Positions 16,205 through 26,700 of a stretch of 64,000 bases of DNA are shown here, one piece after another (position 1 is the first letter of the stretch; each line of letters starts with the position of its first letter). A program made the position numbers and the translations under genes. The notes under the pieces are model-generated. The model ran no database searches and was not told the origin of the DNA. It was given only the letters and a program-made list of their open reading frames with translations. The DNA is from an uncultured Bacteroidales bacterium (lineage in GTDB: Bacteria > Bacteroidota > Bacteroidia > Bacteroidales > Muribaculaceae): NCBI GenBank assembly GCA_947570265.1, contig CANOUR010000001.1, positions 1-64,000 on the forward strand, given 5' to 3'.

Positions 16205-17802
16205 GCCTGAGCATGCGCCTTGCCGCCGCTTTCGCAGCGTCGCTGGTGACATTCACTCTGTCGGCCCGCACCCCATCGGAGCGGCCAGGGCTTGTAGTGG
16301 GCATAACCATCGAAGGATTGTCGGAAGACTATCTCGAGCTGCTGCGCGACTACTTCGGGAAAGAGGGATTCCGCCGCCTCACCGACGGAGGCGTGGTGAT
16401 CCATGATCTCGAGTATGGGCCGGGCGCGGATGCCACCGCTGCCACAGCCATGCTTGTCACCGGCGCCCCGCCGGCAATCACCGGAGTGCAAAGTGCCACG
16501 GTGTTTGACCCTGTGACACGCCGCAGCCGCGCACTGATGCTCGATCCGAACACAATCGGCAATTTTACGACAGAGACCTATTCGCCGGAAGTGCTGTCGG
16601 TGAGCACGCTTTCGGATGAATTGCGTGTGGCTGGCGGCGGGATAGGCCGCGTGTATTCACTCGCCCCCGATCCACAACAGGCCATATTGCTTGCAGGACA
16701 TGCCGGAAACGCCGCATTCTGGATCAACGACGTCAACGGCAACTGGTCGACAACGACCTACTACAAAGATGTGCCGACCTCACTGACACAGCGCAATTTC
16801 TCATCACCACTCGCAACAAGGCTCGACACATTGAAATGGTCGCCGGTGATGGATGCTGCCAAGTATCCCGGCATACCGAGCTATAAGAAAGCATATCCGT
16901 TCCGCCATGTGTTCCAGCGCAACGCCACAGACCGTTACCGTGCGTTCAAGGAGTCGGCGACAGCCAACACCGAGGTGACAAATGTGGCTATCGACTTCAT
17001 CACCTCGATGAGCATGGGCAAGGAGCAGGAGACCGATATGCTCAATATCGCCTACACGCTCACACCCTACAGCTGGAGCAAAGATCCGGACTCGCGTCTG
17101 GAGACTCTCGACGCCTATCTTAGACTCGACGCCGATCTGGCGCGGCTTTTCCGCACGATCGACACCAACGGGCCGGGCATGCCACGCACGATGGTGTGGG
17201 TGGCAGGTATACCGTCGCCACCGTCGGGCAAACGGGATGACGAGAGATTCCGCATACCATATGGACAGTTCTCGCCACGCAAAGCAGTGTCGTTGCTCAA
17301 CATGTATCTCATGGCACTGCATGGCAACGGCGACTGGGTGGGAGGCTATCACGACAAACAGATATTTCTAAACGGCGACCTGATAAAGGAGCGCAATCTT
17401 GACCGTGCGCAGCTGCGTCGTGAGACGGCCGACTTCCTGACCCGCATGAGCGGTGTGGTGGAGGCTTGGACAATCGACGACATCACATCGGGACGTGCCG
17501 GATCGCAAAGCGAGGCATTGCTGCGCAACACAGCTCTGGCCACGGCCGGTGATGTGCGACTGACTGTAGCACCGGGCTGGGAGATAGCCGACGATGCCGA
17601 AGGGCGCTCATCGACCAAACCCCGTCCGCAGGTGTCGCGACTGGCCACACAGACATATCCGGCCTATATAATTGCTCCAGGTCTCGAGGCTGAACGCATT
17701 ACCGTGCCGGTTGACGCATGTGTGCTCGCGCCGACAGTGTCGCGCTTGCTGCGCATACGATCGCCCAACGGGGCGTCGTCGGCACCACTGCGGTTGAACT
17801 GA
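16177..17802 (+). CDS. Alkaline-phosphatase-fold protein, probable pseudoenzyme
   Basis: A 541-residue exported protein resembling the PafA-type alkaline phosphatase / nucleotide pyrophosphatase family along its length: RPGLVVGITIEG, FGKEGFRRLTDGGVV, VTGAPPAITGV, LDAYLRLDADLARLF, QIFLNGDLIKER, GDVRLTVAPGW and a closing APTVSRLLRI. Residues that bind zinc in that family appear replaced. The Asp of VVDQM is Glu (ITIEG), the nucleophile Thr region reads GADATAATAM, the Asn of HGIVGN is absent, the DxxGH segment reads TPYSWSK, the LTADHG strand reads VWVAGIP, and the late HG motif is gone. I infer a catalytically dead scaffold or binder. ATG 16177 is used; ATG 16213 is an alternative giving a shorter signal peptide. 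Confidence 0.75.
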   Translation: MQRSTSTTLSLSMRLAAAFAASLVTFTLSARTPSERPGLVVGITIEGLSEDYLELLRDYFGKEGFRRLTDGGVVIHDLEYGPGADATAATAMLVTGAPPAITGVQSATVFDPVTRRSRALMLDPNTIGNFTTETYSPEVLSVSTLSDELRVAGGGIGRVYSLAPDPQQAILLAGHAGNAAFWINDVNGNWSTTTYYKDVPTSLTQRNFSSPLATRLDTLKWSPVMDAAKYPGIPSYKKAYPFRHVFQRNATDRYRAFKESATANTEVTNVAIDFITSMSMGKEQETDMLNIAYTLTPYSWSKDPDSRLETLDAYLRLDADLARLFRTIDTNGPGMPRTMVWVAGIPSPPSGKRDDERFRIPYGQFSPRKAVSLLNMYLMALHGNGDWVGGYHDKQIFLNGDLIKERNLDRAQLRRETADFLTRMSGVVEAWTIDDITSGRAGSQSEALLRNTALATAGDVRLTVAPGWEIADDAEGRSSTKPRPQVSRLATQTYPAYIIAPGLEAERITVPVDACVLAPTVSRLLRIRSPNGASSAPLRLN

Positions 17803-17803
17803 A

Positions 17804-17870
17804 AGCTGGCAGTGGCAAAAACCGCACAGTGAGCGCCGGCACACACAGATGCCAGCTATTCTCTTTTTTT
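17804..17870 (+). terminator. Stem-loop between the phosphatase-like gene and secA
   Basis: An 8-bp inverted repeat (agctggca at 17804-17811, tgccagct at 17850-17857) encloses a 38-nt loop and is followed by attctcttttttt. It may act as a terminator before secA, leaving only about 30 nt for a secA promoter, or as an attenuator in the secA leader. Confidence 0.5.
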
Positions 17871-17901
17871 CAATCACGATAATAATAAAAACATCATAAC
17901 C

Positions 17902-20900
17902 TTGTCACTCAATTCATTTTTAAGCAAGATATTCGGCAACAAGTCGCAGCGCGACCTGCGGGAAATACAGCCGACAGTCAATGCCATCAAAGCCCTCGGG
18001 CCCGAGATGGAGCGTCTGGACAACGACGGCCTGCGCGGCAAGATCAACGACGTGCGTGCCGACATCAAGTCGGCCATAGCCGATGACGAGAATGCTATCG
18101 CCGAAATTCGCTCGAAAGTCGATGATCTGCCATTTGACGAACGCCAACCGCTGTGGGACGACATCGACCGCCACGAGAAAAACATACTCGACATACTTGA
18201 GAAGAAGCTCGACGAGCATCTTCCGGTGGTGTTCGTCGCACTGCGCGAGACCGCCGCACGATTCGCCCACAATGAGACGATAGTGGTGACCGCCTCGCAG
18301 ATGGATCGCGATCTTGCCGCCGAAGGGCGCGACTTTGTGAGCATCGATGGCGACAAAGCCATATACCGCAATCATTGGAATGCGGGCGGCAACGACATGA
18401 CATGGGACATGATCCACTACGATGTGCAGCTTATAGGCGGCATTGTGCTCCATCAGGGCAAGATCGCCGAGATGGCGACCGGTGAGGGTAAGACACTTGT
18501 GGCGACACTGCCGGTGTTCCTGCGTTCTCTCTCGGGCCGCGGAGTGCATGTGGTGACGGTCAACGACTATCTGTCGAAGCGAGACAGCGAGTGGATGGGG
18601 CCGCTGTATATGTTCCATGGCTCGACGGTCGACTGCATCGACAAGCACCAGCCCAACACACCTCAGCGCCGCCGTGCATATAACTGCGACATCACATTCG
18701 GCACAAACAACGAGTTTGGTTTCGACTATCTGCGTGACAACATGGCCATGAGCCCTGATGACATGGTGCAGCGCAAGCACTACTATGCCATTGTCGACGA
18801 GGTTGACTCGGTGCTTATCGACGATGCCCGCACACCTCTGATCATATCAGGCCCTGTGCCAAAGGGTGATGACCAGTTGTTCAACGAGTACAAATACAAT
18901 GTAGAGAAGGTGGTGCAGGCACAGCGCCGTCTTGTGACACAGTTGCTGAGCGAAGCCAAGACAAAGCTTGCTGACAGCGACAAGAATGTGCAGAAAGAGG
19001 GTGCGCTCGCGCTTTTCCGCGCATACAAAGGTCTGCCCAAAAACGGTGCGTTGATCAAATTCCTCAGTCAGGAGGGAATGAAGAACATCCTGCTCCAGAC
19101 CGAGGCTTATTACCTGCAGGACAATTCACGCGAGATGCCCAAGGCCACCGAGCCGCTCTATTTCGTGATCGATGAGAAGAACCATAGCGTGGATCTGACT
19201 GACAAGGGTATCGATGAGTTGACCGGAAAGACGAGCGATCCGCAGTTTTTCGTGCTTCCCGATATAGCAGGACAGCTCAGCGAGACAGAGCATATAGCCG
19301 ACCTGACCGCCCGTCAGGAGAAGAAAGACCAGCTGATGCAGGACTATGCGGTGAAGGCCGAGCGCGTGCACACTGTGAGCCAGCTGCTGAAAGCCTACAC
19401 ACTATTTGAAAAGGATGTGGAGTATGTGATCGACAACGGCAAGATAAAGATTGTCGATGAACAGACCGGACGCATCATGGAAGGGCGCCGCTACAGCGAC
19501 GGACTGCATCAGGCAATAGAGGCCAAGGAGGGTGTGAAGGTAGAGGCTGCGACACAGACATTCGCCACGATCACGTTGCAGAACTATTTCCGTATGTATC
19601 ACAAGCTTGCCGGTATGACCGGTACGGCAGAGACTGAGGCCGGCGAGCTGTGGGATATCTACAAGCTCGATGTGGTGACGATACCTACGAACCGTCCGGT
19701 GGCGCGAATCGACATGAATGACCGTGTCTACAAGACCAAGAAAGAAAAATATGCCGCAGTGATCGAAGAGATCGAGGAGCTTGTCAACGCCGGACGTCCG
19801 GTGCTTGTCGGCACGACATCCGTTGAGATCTCGGAGCTGCTCAGCCGCATGCTCACGATGCGCCATATACCGCACAATGTGCTCAATGCCAAACTTCACC
19901 AGCAGGAAGCACAGGTGGTGGCACTTGCAGGCAAACCGGGCACAGTGACCATAGCCACCAATATGGCAGGCCGCGGTACGGACATCAAGCTGCCATCGGA
20001 GGTGAAAGATGCCGGAGGTCTGGCCATTATCGGCACAGAGCGTCATGAGAGCCGCCGCGTCGACCGCCAGCTGCGAGGCCGAGCCGGCCGTCAGGGCGAC
20101 CCTGGATCGTCGGTGTTCTATGTGTCGTTCGAGGATCAGCTGATGCGTCTGTTCGCCACCGACCGCGTGATGAAGATGCTCGACACCCTCGGGCTAAAGG
20201 AGGGAGAGCGCATAGAGGCGAAGATGGTCACCAAGGCGATAGAGAGTGCGCAGAAACGCGTAGAGGAGAACAACTTCGGCATACGCAAGCGTCTGCTTGA
20301 ATATGACGACGTGATGAACAAGCAGCGCACATATATCTACGCGCGCCGTCACCATGCATTGCTGGGCGAGCGCATTGGCATCGACATCGCCAACATGCTC
20401 TACGACGTGATAGAGAATCTGGTGAACACGCATGACACACCGGCCGATTATTCAGATCTGTCGATGGAGCTGTTCAAGATACTCACGATCGAGACTCCAT
20501 TCACCGAGGATGAATACCGCAACATGCGCAAAGAGGATGCGATCGAGAAAATCCACGCCGCAGCCAACGAGGCATTCGAGCGCAAGAGCCAGCGCATTAT
20601 CGAGGTGGCGCGTCCGGTGATCACCGACTGTGTCGAAAATCGCAACATGGACGGCCGCATAGCCGTGCCGATGACCGACGGCAAACGCTATTTCAATCTT
20701 GTTGTCGATCTTAAGAAAGCCTATGACAGCGACTCGAAAGCTATCGTGAAGGAATGGCACAAAGCCGTGTTGCTGCTCACGATCGATGAATTGTGGAAAG
20801 AGCACCTGCGTGAGCTTGATCAGTTGCGTCAGAGCGTGCAGAACGCGTCGTATGAGCAGAAAGATCCACTGGTGATCTACAAGGTTGAATCGTTCCACAT

Positions 20901-21282
20901 TTTTGAGCAGATGCTAAACCGCCTGAATGTGAAGGCGATGTCGACTCTCATGCGTGGCCAGATCTATATTCCCCAGCCACGTGTGCCCGAGACTCCTGCC
21001 GAGGGCAATGGTGCTGCTGACCAGACTGAACAGCCGGCGAAACCCCAGCCGAAGGTGGAGCGTGCGATGCCTGAGCGCCGCGAGGACTATTCGCAGTATC
21101 GCACCAACAAGGATGACGCTGCAAATGCAGCGTCGGCACAACGTGCCGCAGCCTCAGCGCCACAGGGTCAGCAACAGCGCCCGATGCCTGCAAAGGCCAG
21201 TCCGCGCATAGGACGTAACGATCCATGTCCTTGTGGCAGCGGCAAGAAATACAAAAACTGTCACGGACAAGGAAAAGTCTGA
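17902..21282 (+). CDS. secA: Preprotein translocase ATPase SecA
   Basis: A 1126-residue motor that drives unfolded proteins through SecYEG. It shows Walker A GEGKT near residue 193, [19 protein letters not shown] near 298, the helicase segment [14 protein letters not shown] near 693, and [16 protein letters not shown]. An insertion around 340-420 fits the longer SecA of Bacteroidota. The C-terminus carries the zinc motif [14 protein letters not shown] near 1108 after an Ala/Pro/Gln-rich linker. The only start that yields the expected N-terminus ([21 protein letters not shown]) is TTG at 17902; no ATG precedes the conserved region in frame. The low-efficiency start might limit SecA level, as autoregulation does elsewhere. 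Confidence 0.95.
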   Translation: MSLNSFLSKIFGNKSQRDLREIQPTVNAIKALGPEMERLDNDGLRGKINDVRADIKSAIADDENAIAEIRSKVDDLPFDERQPLWDDIDRHEKNILDILEKKLDEHLPVVFVALRETAARFAHNETIVVTASQMDRDLAAEGRDFVSIDGDKAIYRNHWNAGGNDMTWDMIHYDVQLIGGIVLHQGKIAEMATGEGKTLVATLPVFLRSLSGRGVHVVTVNDYLSKRDSEWMGPLYMFHGSTVDCIDKHQPNTPQRRRAYNCDITFGTNNEFGFDYLRDNMAMSPDDMVQRKHYYAIVDEVDSVLIDDARTPLIISGPVPKGDDQLFNEYKYNVEKVVQAQRRLVTQLLSEAKTKLADSDKNVQKEGALALFRAYKGLPKNGALIKFLSQEGMKNILLQTEAYYLQDNSREMPKATEPLYFVIDEKNHSVDLTDKGIDELTGKTSDPQFFVLPDIAGQLSETEHIADLTARQEKKDQLMQDYAVKAERVHTVSQLLKAYTLFEKDVEYVIDNGKIKIVDEQTGRIMEGRRYSDGLHQAIEAKEGVKVEAATQTFATITLQNYFRMYHKLAGMTGTAETEAGELWDIYKLDVVTIPTNRPVARIDMNDRVYKTKKEKYAAVIEEIEELVNAGRPVLVGTTSVEISELLSRMLTMRHIPHNVLNAKLHQQEAQVVALAGKPGTVTIATNMAGRGTDIKLPSEVKDAGGLAIIGTERHESRRVDRQLRGRAGRQGDPGSSVFYVSFEDQLMRLFATDRVMKMLDTLGLKEGERIEAKMVTKAIESAQKRVEENNFGIRKRLLEYDDVMNKQRTYIYARRHHALLGERIGIDIANMLYDVIENLVNTHDTPADYSDLSMELFKILTIETPFTEDEYRNMRKEDAIEKIHAAANEAFERKSQRIIEVARPVITDCVENRNMDGRIAVPMTDGKRYFNLVVDLKKAYDSDSKAIVKEWHKAVLLLTIDELWKEHLRELDQLRQSVQNASYEQKDPLVIYKVESFHIFEQMLNRLNVKAMSTLMRGQIYIPQPRVPETPAEGNGAADQTEQPAKPQPKVERAMPERREDYSQYRTNKDDAANAASAQRAAASAPQGQQQRPMPAKASPRIGRNDPCPCGSGKKYKNCHGQGKV

Positions 21283-21298
21283 CCGATAGATAGCGCGC

Positions 21299-23767
21299 GT
21301 GTTTGCCGAGGTACTGTTGCCGCTACCGCTGTCAGGCACTTTCACCTACAGCATCACTGCCGGGATGTCAGACTGTCTGCGTCCCGGCCACCGCGTCATT
21401 GTGCCTTTCGGCAGCAAGAAATTCTACACCGGCATAGTCACCGGACTCACCCCTACCCCACCCGAAGGATATGAGGTGAAACCGGTGACTCAGATTCTCG
21501 ACGATACACCGATAGTGCGCCACCCCCAGATCAAATTCTGGGAGTGGCTTGCTGATTATTATCTGTGTTCGACCGGAGAAGTATACAAAGCCGCGCTGCC
21601 AGCCGGACTGAAGATCGAAAGCGAGACACTGGTGGAATTGTGCGGCGACTTCGAGGAAAATCCCGGCGAACGTCTGGGCGAACGCGAGGTGATGATCATG
21701 CAGGCACTCGCACACAACGAAAAACCGATGACTCTTGCCGAGCTCGACAAGGCCATGGGATTTGGAAACGTAGGCGCAGTGACATCGAGGCTCGTGGAGC
21801 GTGGCGCGGTGATGGTGTCGGAGAAACTTGTAGAACGATACCATGCCAGACGCGAGAGCTATGTGACGATGGATATAGACCGTAATGACCAGCAGGCGCT
21901 CCACAAGGCGTTTGACACTGTCAGCGGTGCTCCACGTCAGGAGAAAGCATTGATGACATTGCTTGAGCTAAGCGGATTCATGCAACGCGCAGCACCGCTC
22001 CGCGATGTGACCAAGAAAGAGCTTATGGAGCGCTCGGGAGTGTCGGCCGCCATAATCGGCGCGCTCGAGAAACGTGGCATCGTCAGACAGACAAGCAAGG
22101 TGATCAGCAGATTTGATCCGGTTGATATTCCCACCGGCGAGCTGCCTGTTCTGTCCGATGCACAGGCAGAAGCGTTGCGCGAGATCCATAATTCGTGGAT
22201 AGAGAAGTCAGTGACTTTGCTGCATGGCGTCACATCAAGCGGAAAGACAGAAGTCTACATTCATCTGATAGACTATGTGCTGCGTGAGGGACGTCAGGCT
22301 CTTTACTTAGTGCCGGAGATAGCTTTGACCACACAGCTCACGCGGCGTCTTCAACGGGTGTTCGGCGACAAGGTGCTGATATATCATTCGAAGTTCAGTG
22401 ACAACGACCGGGTGGAATTGTGGCGCAGGATGCTCAACGACAACACGCCGCGTGTGATCATCGGCGCGCGCTCAGCGGTGTTTCTGCCGTTTGCCAGCCT
22501 CGGGCTCGTCATTGTCGACGAAGAGCACGAACCGAGTTTCAAGCAGCAGGATCCCGCTCCACGATATAACGGGCGTGACGCTGCCATTGTGCTTGCCACG
22601 ATGCATGGCGCCAAGACCCTGCTGGGGAGCGCCACACCATCGGTCGACACGTATCACAAGGCCACAACCGGCCGATATGGACTCGTGAGTCTGACACAGC
22701 GCTATGAGGGTGTGAGCATGCCGTCGATGCAGCTTGTGGACATGACTCTTGCCAGGAAGAAGAAAGAGGTGGGAGGCACATTCTCATACAGTCTGCGGCG
22801 TATGGTAAAGGAGGCCACTGACCGCGGAGAGCAAGCCATATTGTTTCTCAACCGCAGGGGATTCGCACCATTGGCGCGATGCAAGATGTGTGGCTATGTG
22901 CCCAAATGCGAGAATTGCGACGTCACGCTCACCTATCACCGCCGCATCGACAAGCTTGTGTGTCATTACTGTGGCACACCTTACGAGCTGCCACGCAGTT
23001 GTCCGGCATGCCACGAGCCGTCAGTGGAGGTGCTCGGCTACGGTACGGAGCGTGTGGAGGATGAGATCGACTTTATGTTCCCGGATGTGAAGATCTCACG
23101 GATGGATCTCGACACCACCCGCAACAAGGATGGCTATGAGACCATCATCAACAATTTCTCGCAACGTAAATCGCAGATTCTCGTGGGGACACAGATGGTG
23201 ACCAAGGGACTCGATTTTGACGGAGTGAGCGTGGTGGGTATAGTCAATGCCGATTCGCTGCTCAACATTCCCGACTTCCGTTCGGCGGAGAGGGCTTTCA
23301 GCATGATGGAGCAGGTGGCCGGCCGCGCCGGCCGACGAGGATCGACCCCAGGCACTGTCGCCATACAGACCTATTCGCCGCAGCATCCGCTATTCGGGCA
23401 TCTGCTGTCGCACGACTATCTGGGCTTTTATGAACATGAGATCGAGGAGAGGCGTCTGTTCAACTATCCGCCGTTCACCCGACTGATATATATCTATCTC
23501 AAACATCGCGACGAGGCCACACTTTCGCATATTGCGGCAAACTATGCCGAGCGTCTGCGCATATTGTTCGGCACGCGTGTGCAAGGCCCGGACAGCCCGT
23601 ATGTGGCGCGTGTGCAAAACCTGTTTATCCGACGCATAATGCTCAAGATCGAGACCACGGCATCGATGAAAAAAGTAAAAGAGATATTGCGTGGGCTGCG
23701 TGAGGAGATGCATGTTTCGGGAATGATGAAAGGTATAATAATCTATTACGACGTAGATCCGGTATGA
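21299..23767 (+). CDS. priA: Primosomal protein N' (replication restart helicase)
   Basis: An 822-residue DEAH-type helicase that reloads the replisome at collapsed forks. The N-terminal 3'-end-binding domain occupies about 1-105 (VLLPLPLSGTFTY). The helicase has GVTSSGKTEVYIH near 305, a VDEEHE box near 405, and FLNRRGF near 515. The zinc-binding block follows at about 527-567 with paired cysteines (CKMCGY, CENCDV, CHYCG, CPACHE), then GTERVEDEIDF and QVAGRAGRRG. It starts with GTG at 21299, 16 nt after secA, and its stop overlaps the tamB ATG by 4 nt, so it is probably co-expressed with both. Confidence 0.94.
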   Translation: MFAEVLLPLPLSGTFTYSITAGMSDCLRPGHRVIVPFGSKKFYTGIVTGLTPTPPEGYEVKPVTQILDDTPIVRHPQIKFWEWLADYYLCSTGEVYKAALPAGLKIESETLVELCGDFEENPGERLGEREVMIMQALAHNEKPMTLAELDKAMGFGNVGAVTSRLVERGAVMVSEKLVERYHARRESYVTMDIDRNDQQALHKAFDTVSGAPRQEKALMTLLELSGFMQRAAPLRDVTKKELMERSGVSAAIIGALEKRGIVRQTSKVISRFDPVDIPTGELPVLSDAQAEALREIHNSWIEKSVTLLHGVTSSGKTEVYIHLIDYVLREGRQALYLVPEIALTTQLTRRLQRVFGDKVLIYHSKFSDNDRVELWRRMLNDNTPRVIIGARSAVFLPFASLGLVIVDEEHEPSFKQQDPAPRYNGRDAAIVLATMHGAKTLLGSATPSVDTYHKATTGRYGLVSLTQRYEGVSMPSMQLVDMTLARKKKEVGGTFSYSLRRMVKEATDRGEQAILFLNRRGFAPLARCKMCGYVPKCENCDVTLTYHRRIDKLVCHYCGTPYELPRSCPACHEPSVEVLGYGTERVEDEIDFMFPDVKISRMDLDTTRNKDGYETIINNFSQRKSQILVGTQMVTKGLDFDGVSVVGIVNADSLLNIPDFRSAERAFSMMEQVAGRAGRRGSTPGTVAIQTYSPQHPLFGHLLSHDYLGFYEHEIEERRLFNYPPFTRLIYIYLKHRDEATLSHIAANYAERLRILFGTRVQGPDSPYVARVQNLFIRRIMLKIETTASMKKVKEILRGLREEMHVSGMMKGIIIYYDVDPV

Positions 23768-26700
23768 TAACCGTGCTTAAATGGTGCTATAAGGTGATAC
23801 GCAGCGTGCTTGTGACAACGCTCGTGATAGCAGCGTTGCTTCCGGCCATATTGTTTGTCGGGCTGTCATTGCCGTCGGTGCAGAACCGCTTGCGCGGTGT
23901 CGCAGAGAAAGAGCTGACAAACCTGCTGGGCACGGATGTGAGCATCGGGCGTGTGACAATATCACCGGTGAGCAGCGTCACACTTATGAATGTCGAAGTG
24001 GCCGATACAGCCGGGTCAAAGATAATGACAGTGAAGCGTCTCGGAGCCGGCATCGATCCGCTGCGTCTGATCACCGGCGACATACGTGTGACATACGCGG
24101 AGGTGTCGGGTCTTGATGCGCGCATCAGCCGTCCGTCAGACGGGATGCCACTGAACATACAGCCGATCATCGACCGTTTCAAGCCCAAGGACAAGAACAA
24201 ACCACCGACACGTTTTGACCTTGCGATAAACACGGTGGTGATACGCAAGTCGGAGCTTCACTATGATGTGCTCGACGCACCGGCATGCGGCGACAGGTTT
24301 TGTCCGTCGCACATTGCCGTGCATGACCTGAAGGCCGATATATCGTTGCCTCGCATATCCAATGATCTGACCATCATCGATCTCAAACGACTCGCATTCA
24401 CGACAGCGAGTGCGTTTGCTGTCAAAAGCCTGTCGGGGCGCGCCGAAATCACACCAACGTCAGTGGGTGTGACAAATCTCGACATAGAAATGCCGGGGAG
24501 CCATCTGGCTCTGGGATCTGTCGATATAAGCCTCAACACGCCATGGCGCGATATGCCGTTAGCGGTCACATTGCTCAAAGGCTGCAAAGTGACACCGGCC
24601 GATCTCTCGGCCTTCGTGCCTGAGCTGGCGAATCTGAGAGTTCCGGCAGAGATAGGTCTTGATGTGGAGGGCACTCCGTCGGACTTTATAGTGCGTAACC
24701 TGTCAGTCTCGCTACCGGACAACGCATTGTGGCTTGACATCGAAGGACGCATGTCGGGACTGCCCGACGGATTGGCAAACGCGTCTGCCGAATTGAAGCG
24801 TCTCGATCTCAAAGCCAATGCCACGACTGTGACAGACATCGTGAAATGTTTTGCCCCCATCAAGGCTGATGCCGAGCAGATCATCAGCAGGATGGGAACG
24901 ATCGATGTGGCAGCTCACGGCACAATCACACATGGAGAATCACAACTGCGATGCGGCATCTCAACCGACGCGGGATCGATAGAGTCTGATGCGCGTCTGG
25001 CGATCGCCGGAGGCAAGCTCTCATCTGTGGCAGGACATCTGTCGACCGACGGATTCGATATTGCCATGCTGATTCCCGGAATTGGCGAAATGTCTCCGGT
25101 AGGACTCGACGCACAGATAGCATTCACGCCCGGCGACGCATCGTCGAGAAGCGGATTGTTTGACGGTGAGATACACAATCTTACATGGAAAAGCTACACT
25201 TATTCCGACATTATCGCCAATGTCGCTCTCAACGGGCAGGACATAGAGGGCAGCATCGGGATCGATGATCCCAATATCACACTCACAGCCGACGGACATG
25301 CCTCGCTGCCTCCCGGCGAGACAAATATAGCGCTGACTGCTGATATAAGCGATTTTGATCCATCGGCACTCGGCATATACGACAAATATCCCGGATATAC
25401 TCTGACGACTCATATCGAAGCCGACATCTCGGGGCACAACATTGACGATGTCACCGGCCACGTGAGTGTGGCTGACACTCATTTCCATGACGCTGACGAC
25501 ACTGCGAGTCCAGAGCTGCTTCTCGACAGGATCGATGTGACAGCATCGGTCGATTCGATCGGGCGACAGATCACCATAGACAGTGATGTGGTGAACGGCG
25601 GTATATCGGGACGTTTCAGTTTCGCCAGCCTGCTGCCTACAGCCAAAGGCATACTGGCACGCATAAATCCGGAACTGTTTCCAACTGTGACAAACGACGG
25701 CGATGGACTGCCTGAAAACGATCTGAAACTAAGGTTGACAATCGAGCCCGACAATCCGCTTACGCGCTTCATCACCCTCCCGGTAGGCATAATCGCGCCT
25801 GTAACCATCAATGGCGAGATAAATTCAGCCGACGAGACCATCACAGCACTTATTTCAGCTCCATATCTGCAACAGAAAGATAAACTGATCGAGGGAACAA
25901 CGCTGAGTTTCACAGCCAAAGCATCGCAACGCATAGCAGAGCTGCATGCAGCAAGCCTGCTTCCGACGAAAGCCGGCCCGATGAGTCTGCTCATTGACAG
26001 TCATGGCATCAACGGCCGCCATGACACTCAGGTTGAATGGTCGGTGGCCAACAGGCCGAACTACGGCGACCTGAGGTTTTCGACATCGTTCAGCCGCGAC
26101 AGCAGTCTGACCACGCGAGTGGATGTCAATCCGGGTCGCATCGTGTTCAACGACACGGTGTGGACTGTAGCACCATCGGTCATCACCGTAGCCGACAAGC
26201 GCGTGAACATCGGCAATTTCAGGGTAAGCCACGACGACCAGCTGCTGTCGATAAACGGCACGGCCTCGCCCGATTCGACATCGACACTCACACTCAAGCT
26301 GCGCGACATCAATCTCGACTATGTTTTCGAGACACTGAACATACCCAACGTGATGTTCGGCGGCGATGCCACAGGCACTTTCCATGCATCGAAGCTGTTC
26401 AGCCGTGCTCCGGTTGCATATACCGACAATCTGTTTGTCCGCAACCTGAGCTACAACCGATGTGTGATGGGTGATGGCCATATACGCAGCGCATGGCATC
26501 CGGATGGAGCGGGTGACATCACCATCAATGCTGTAATCGACGAGCCGCAAGGGCGCAAAAGCTATATCGACGGATCGATACATCCGACAAAGGAACTGCT
26601 TGATTTCCGTTTCCGCGCCGACCGTGCGCCTGTCGGTTTCCTGCAACCGTTCATGTCGGCATTCTGCGACAGAATCACAGGATATGCATCGGGTGACGCA

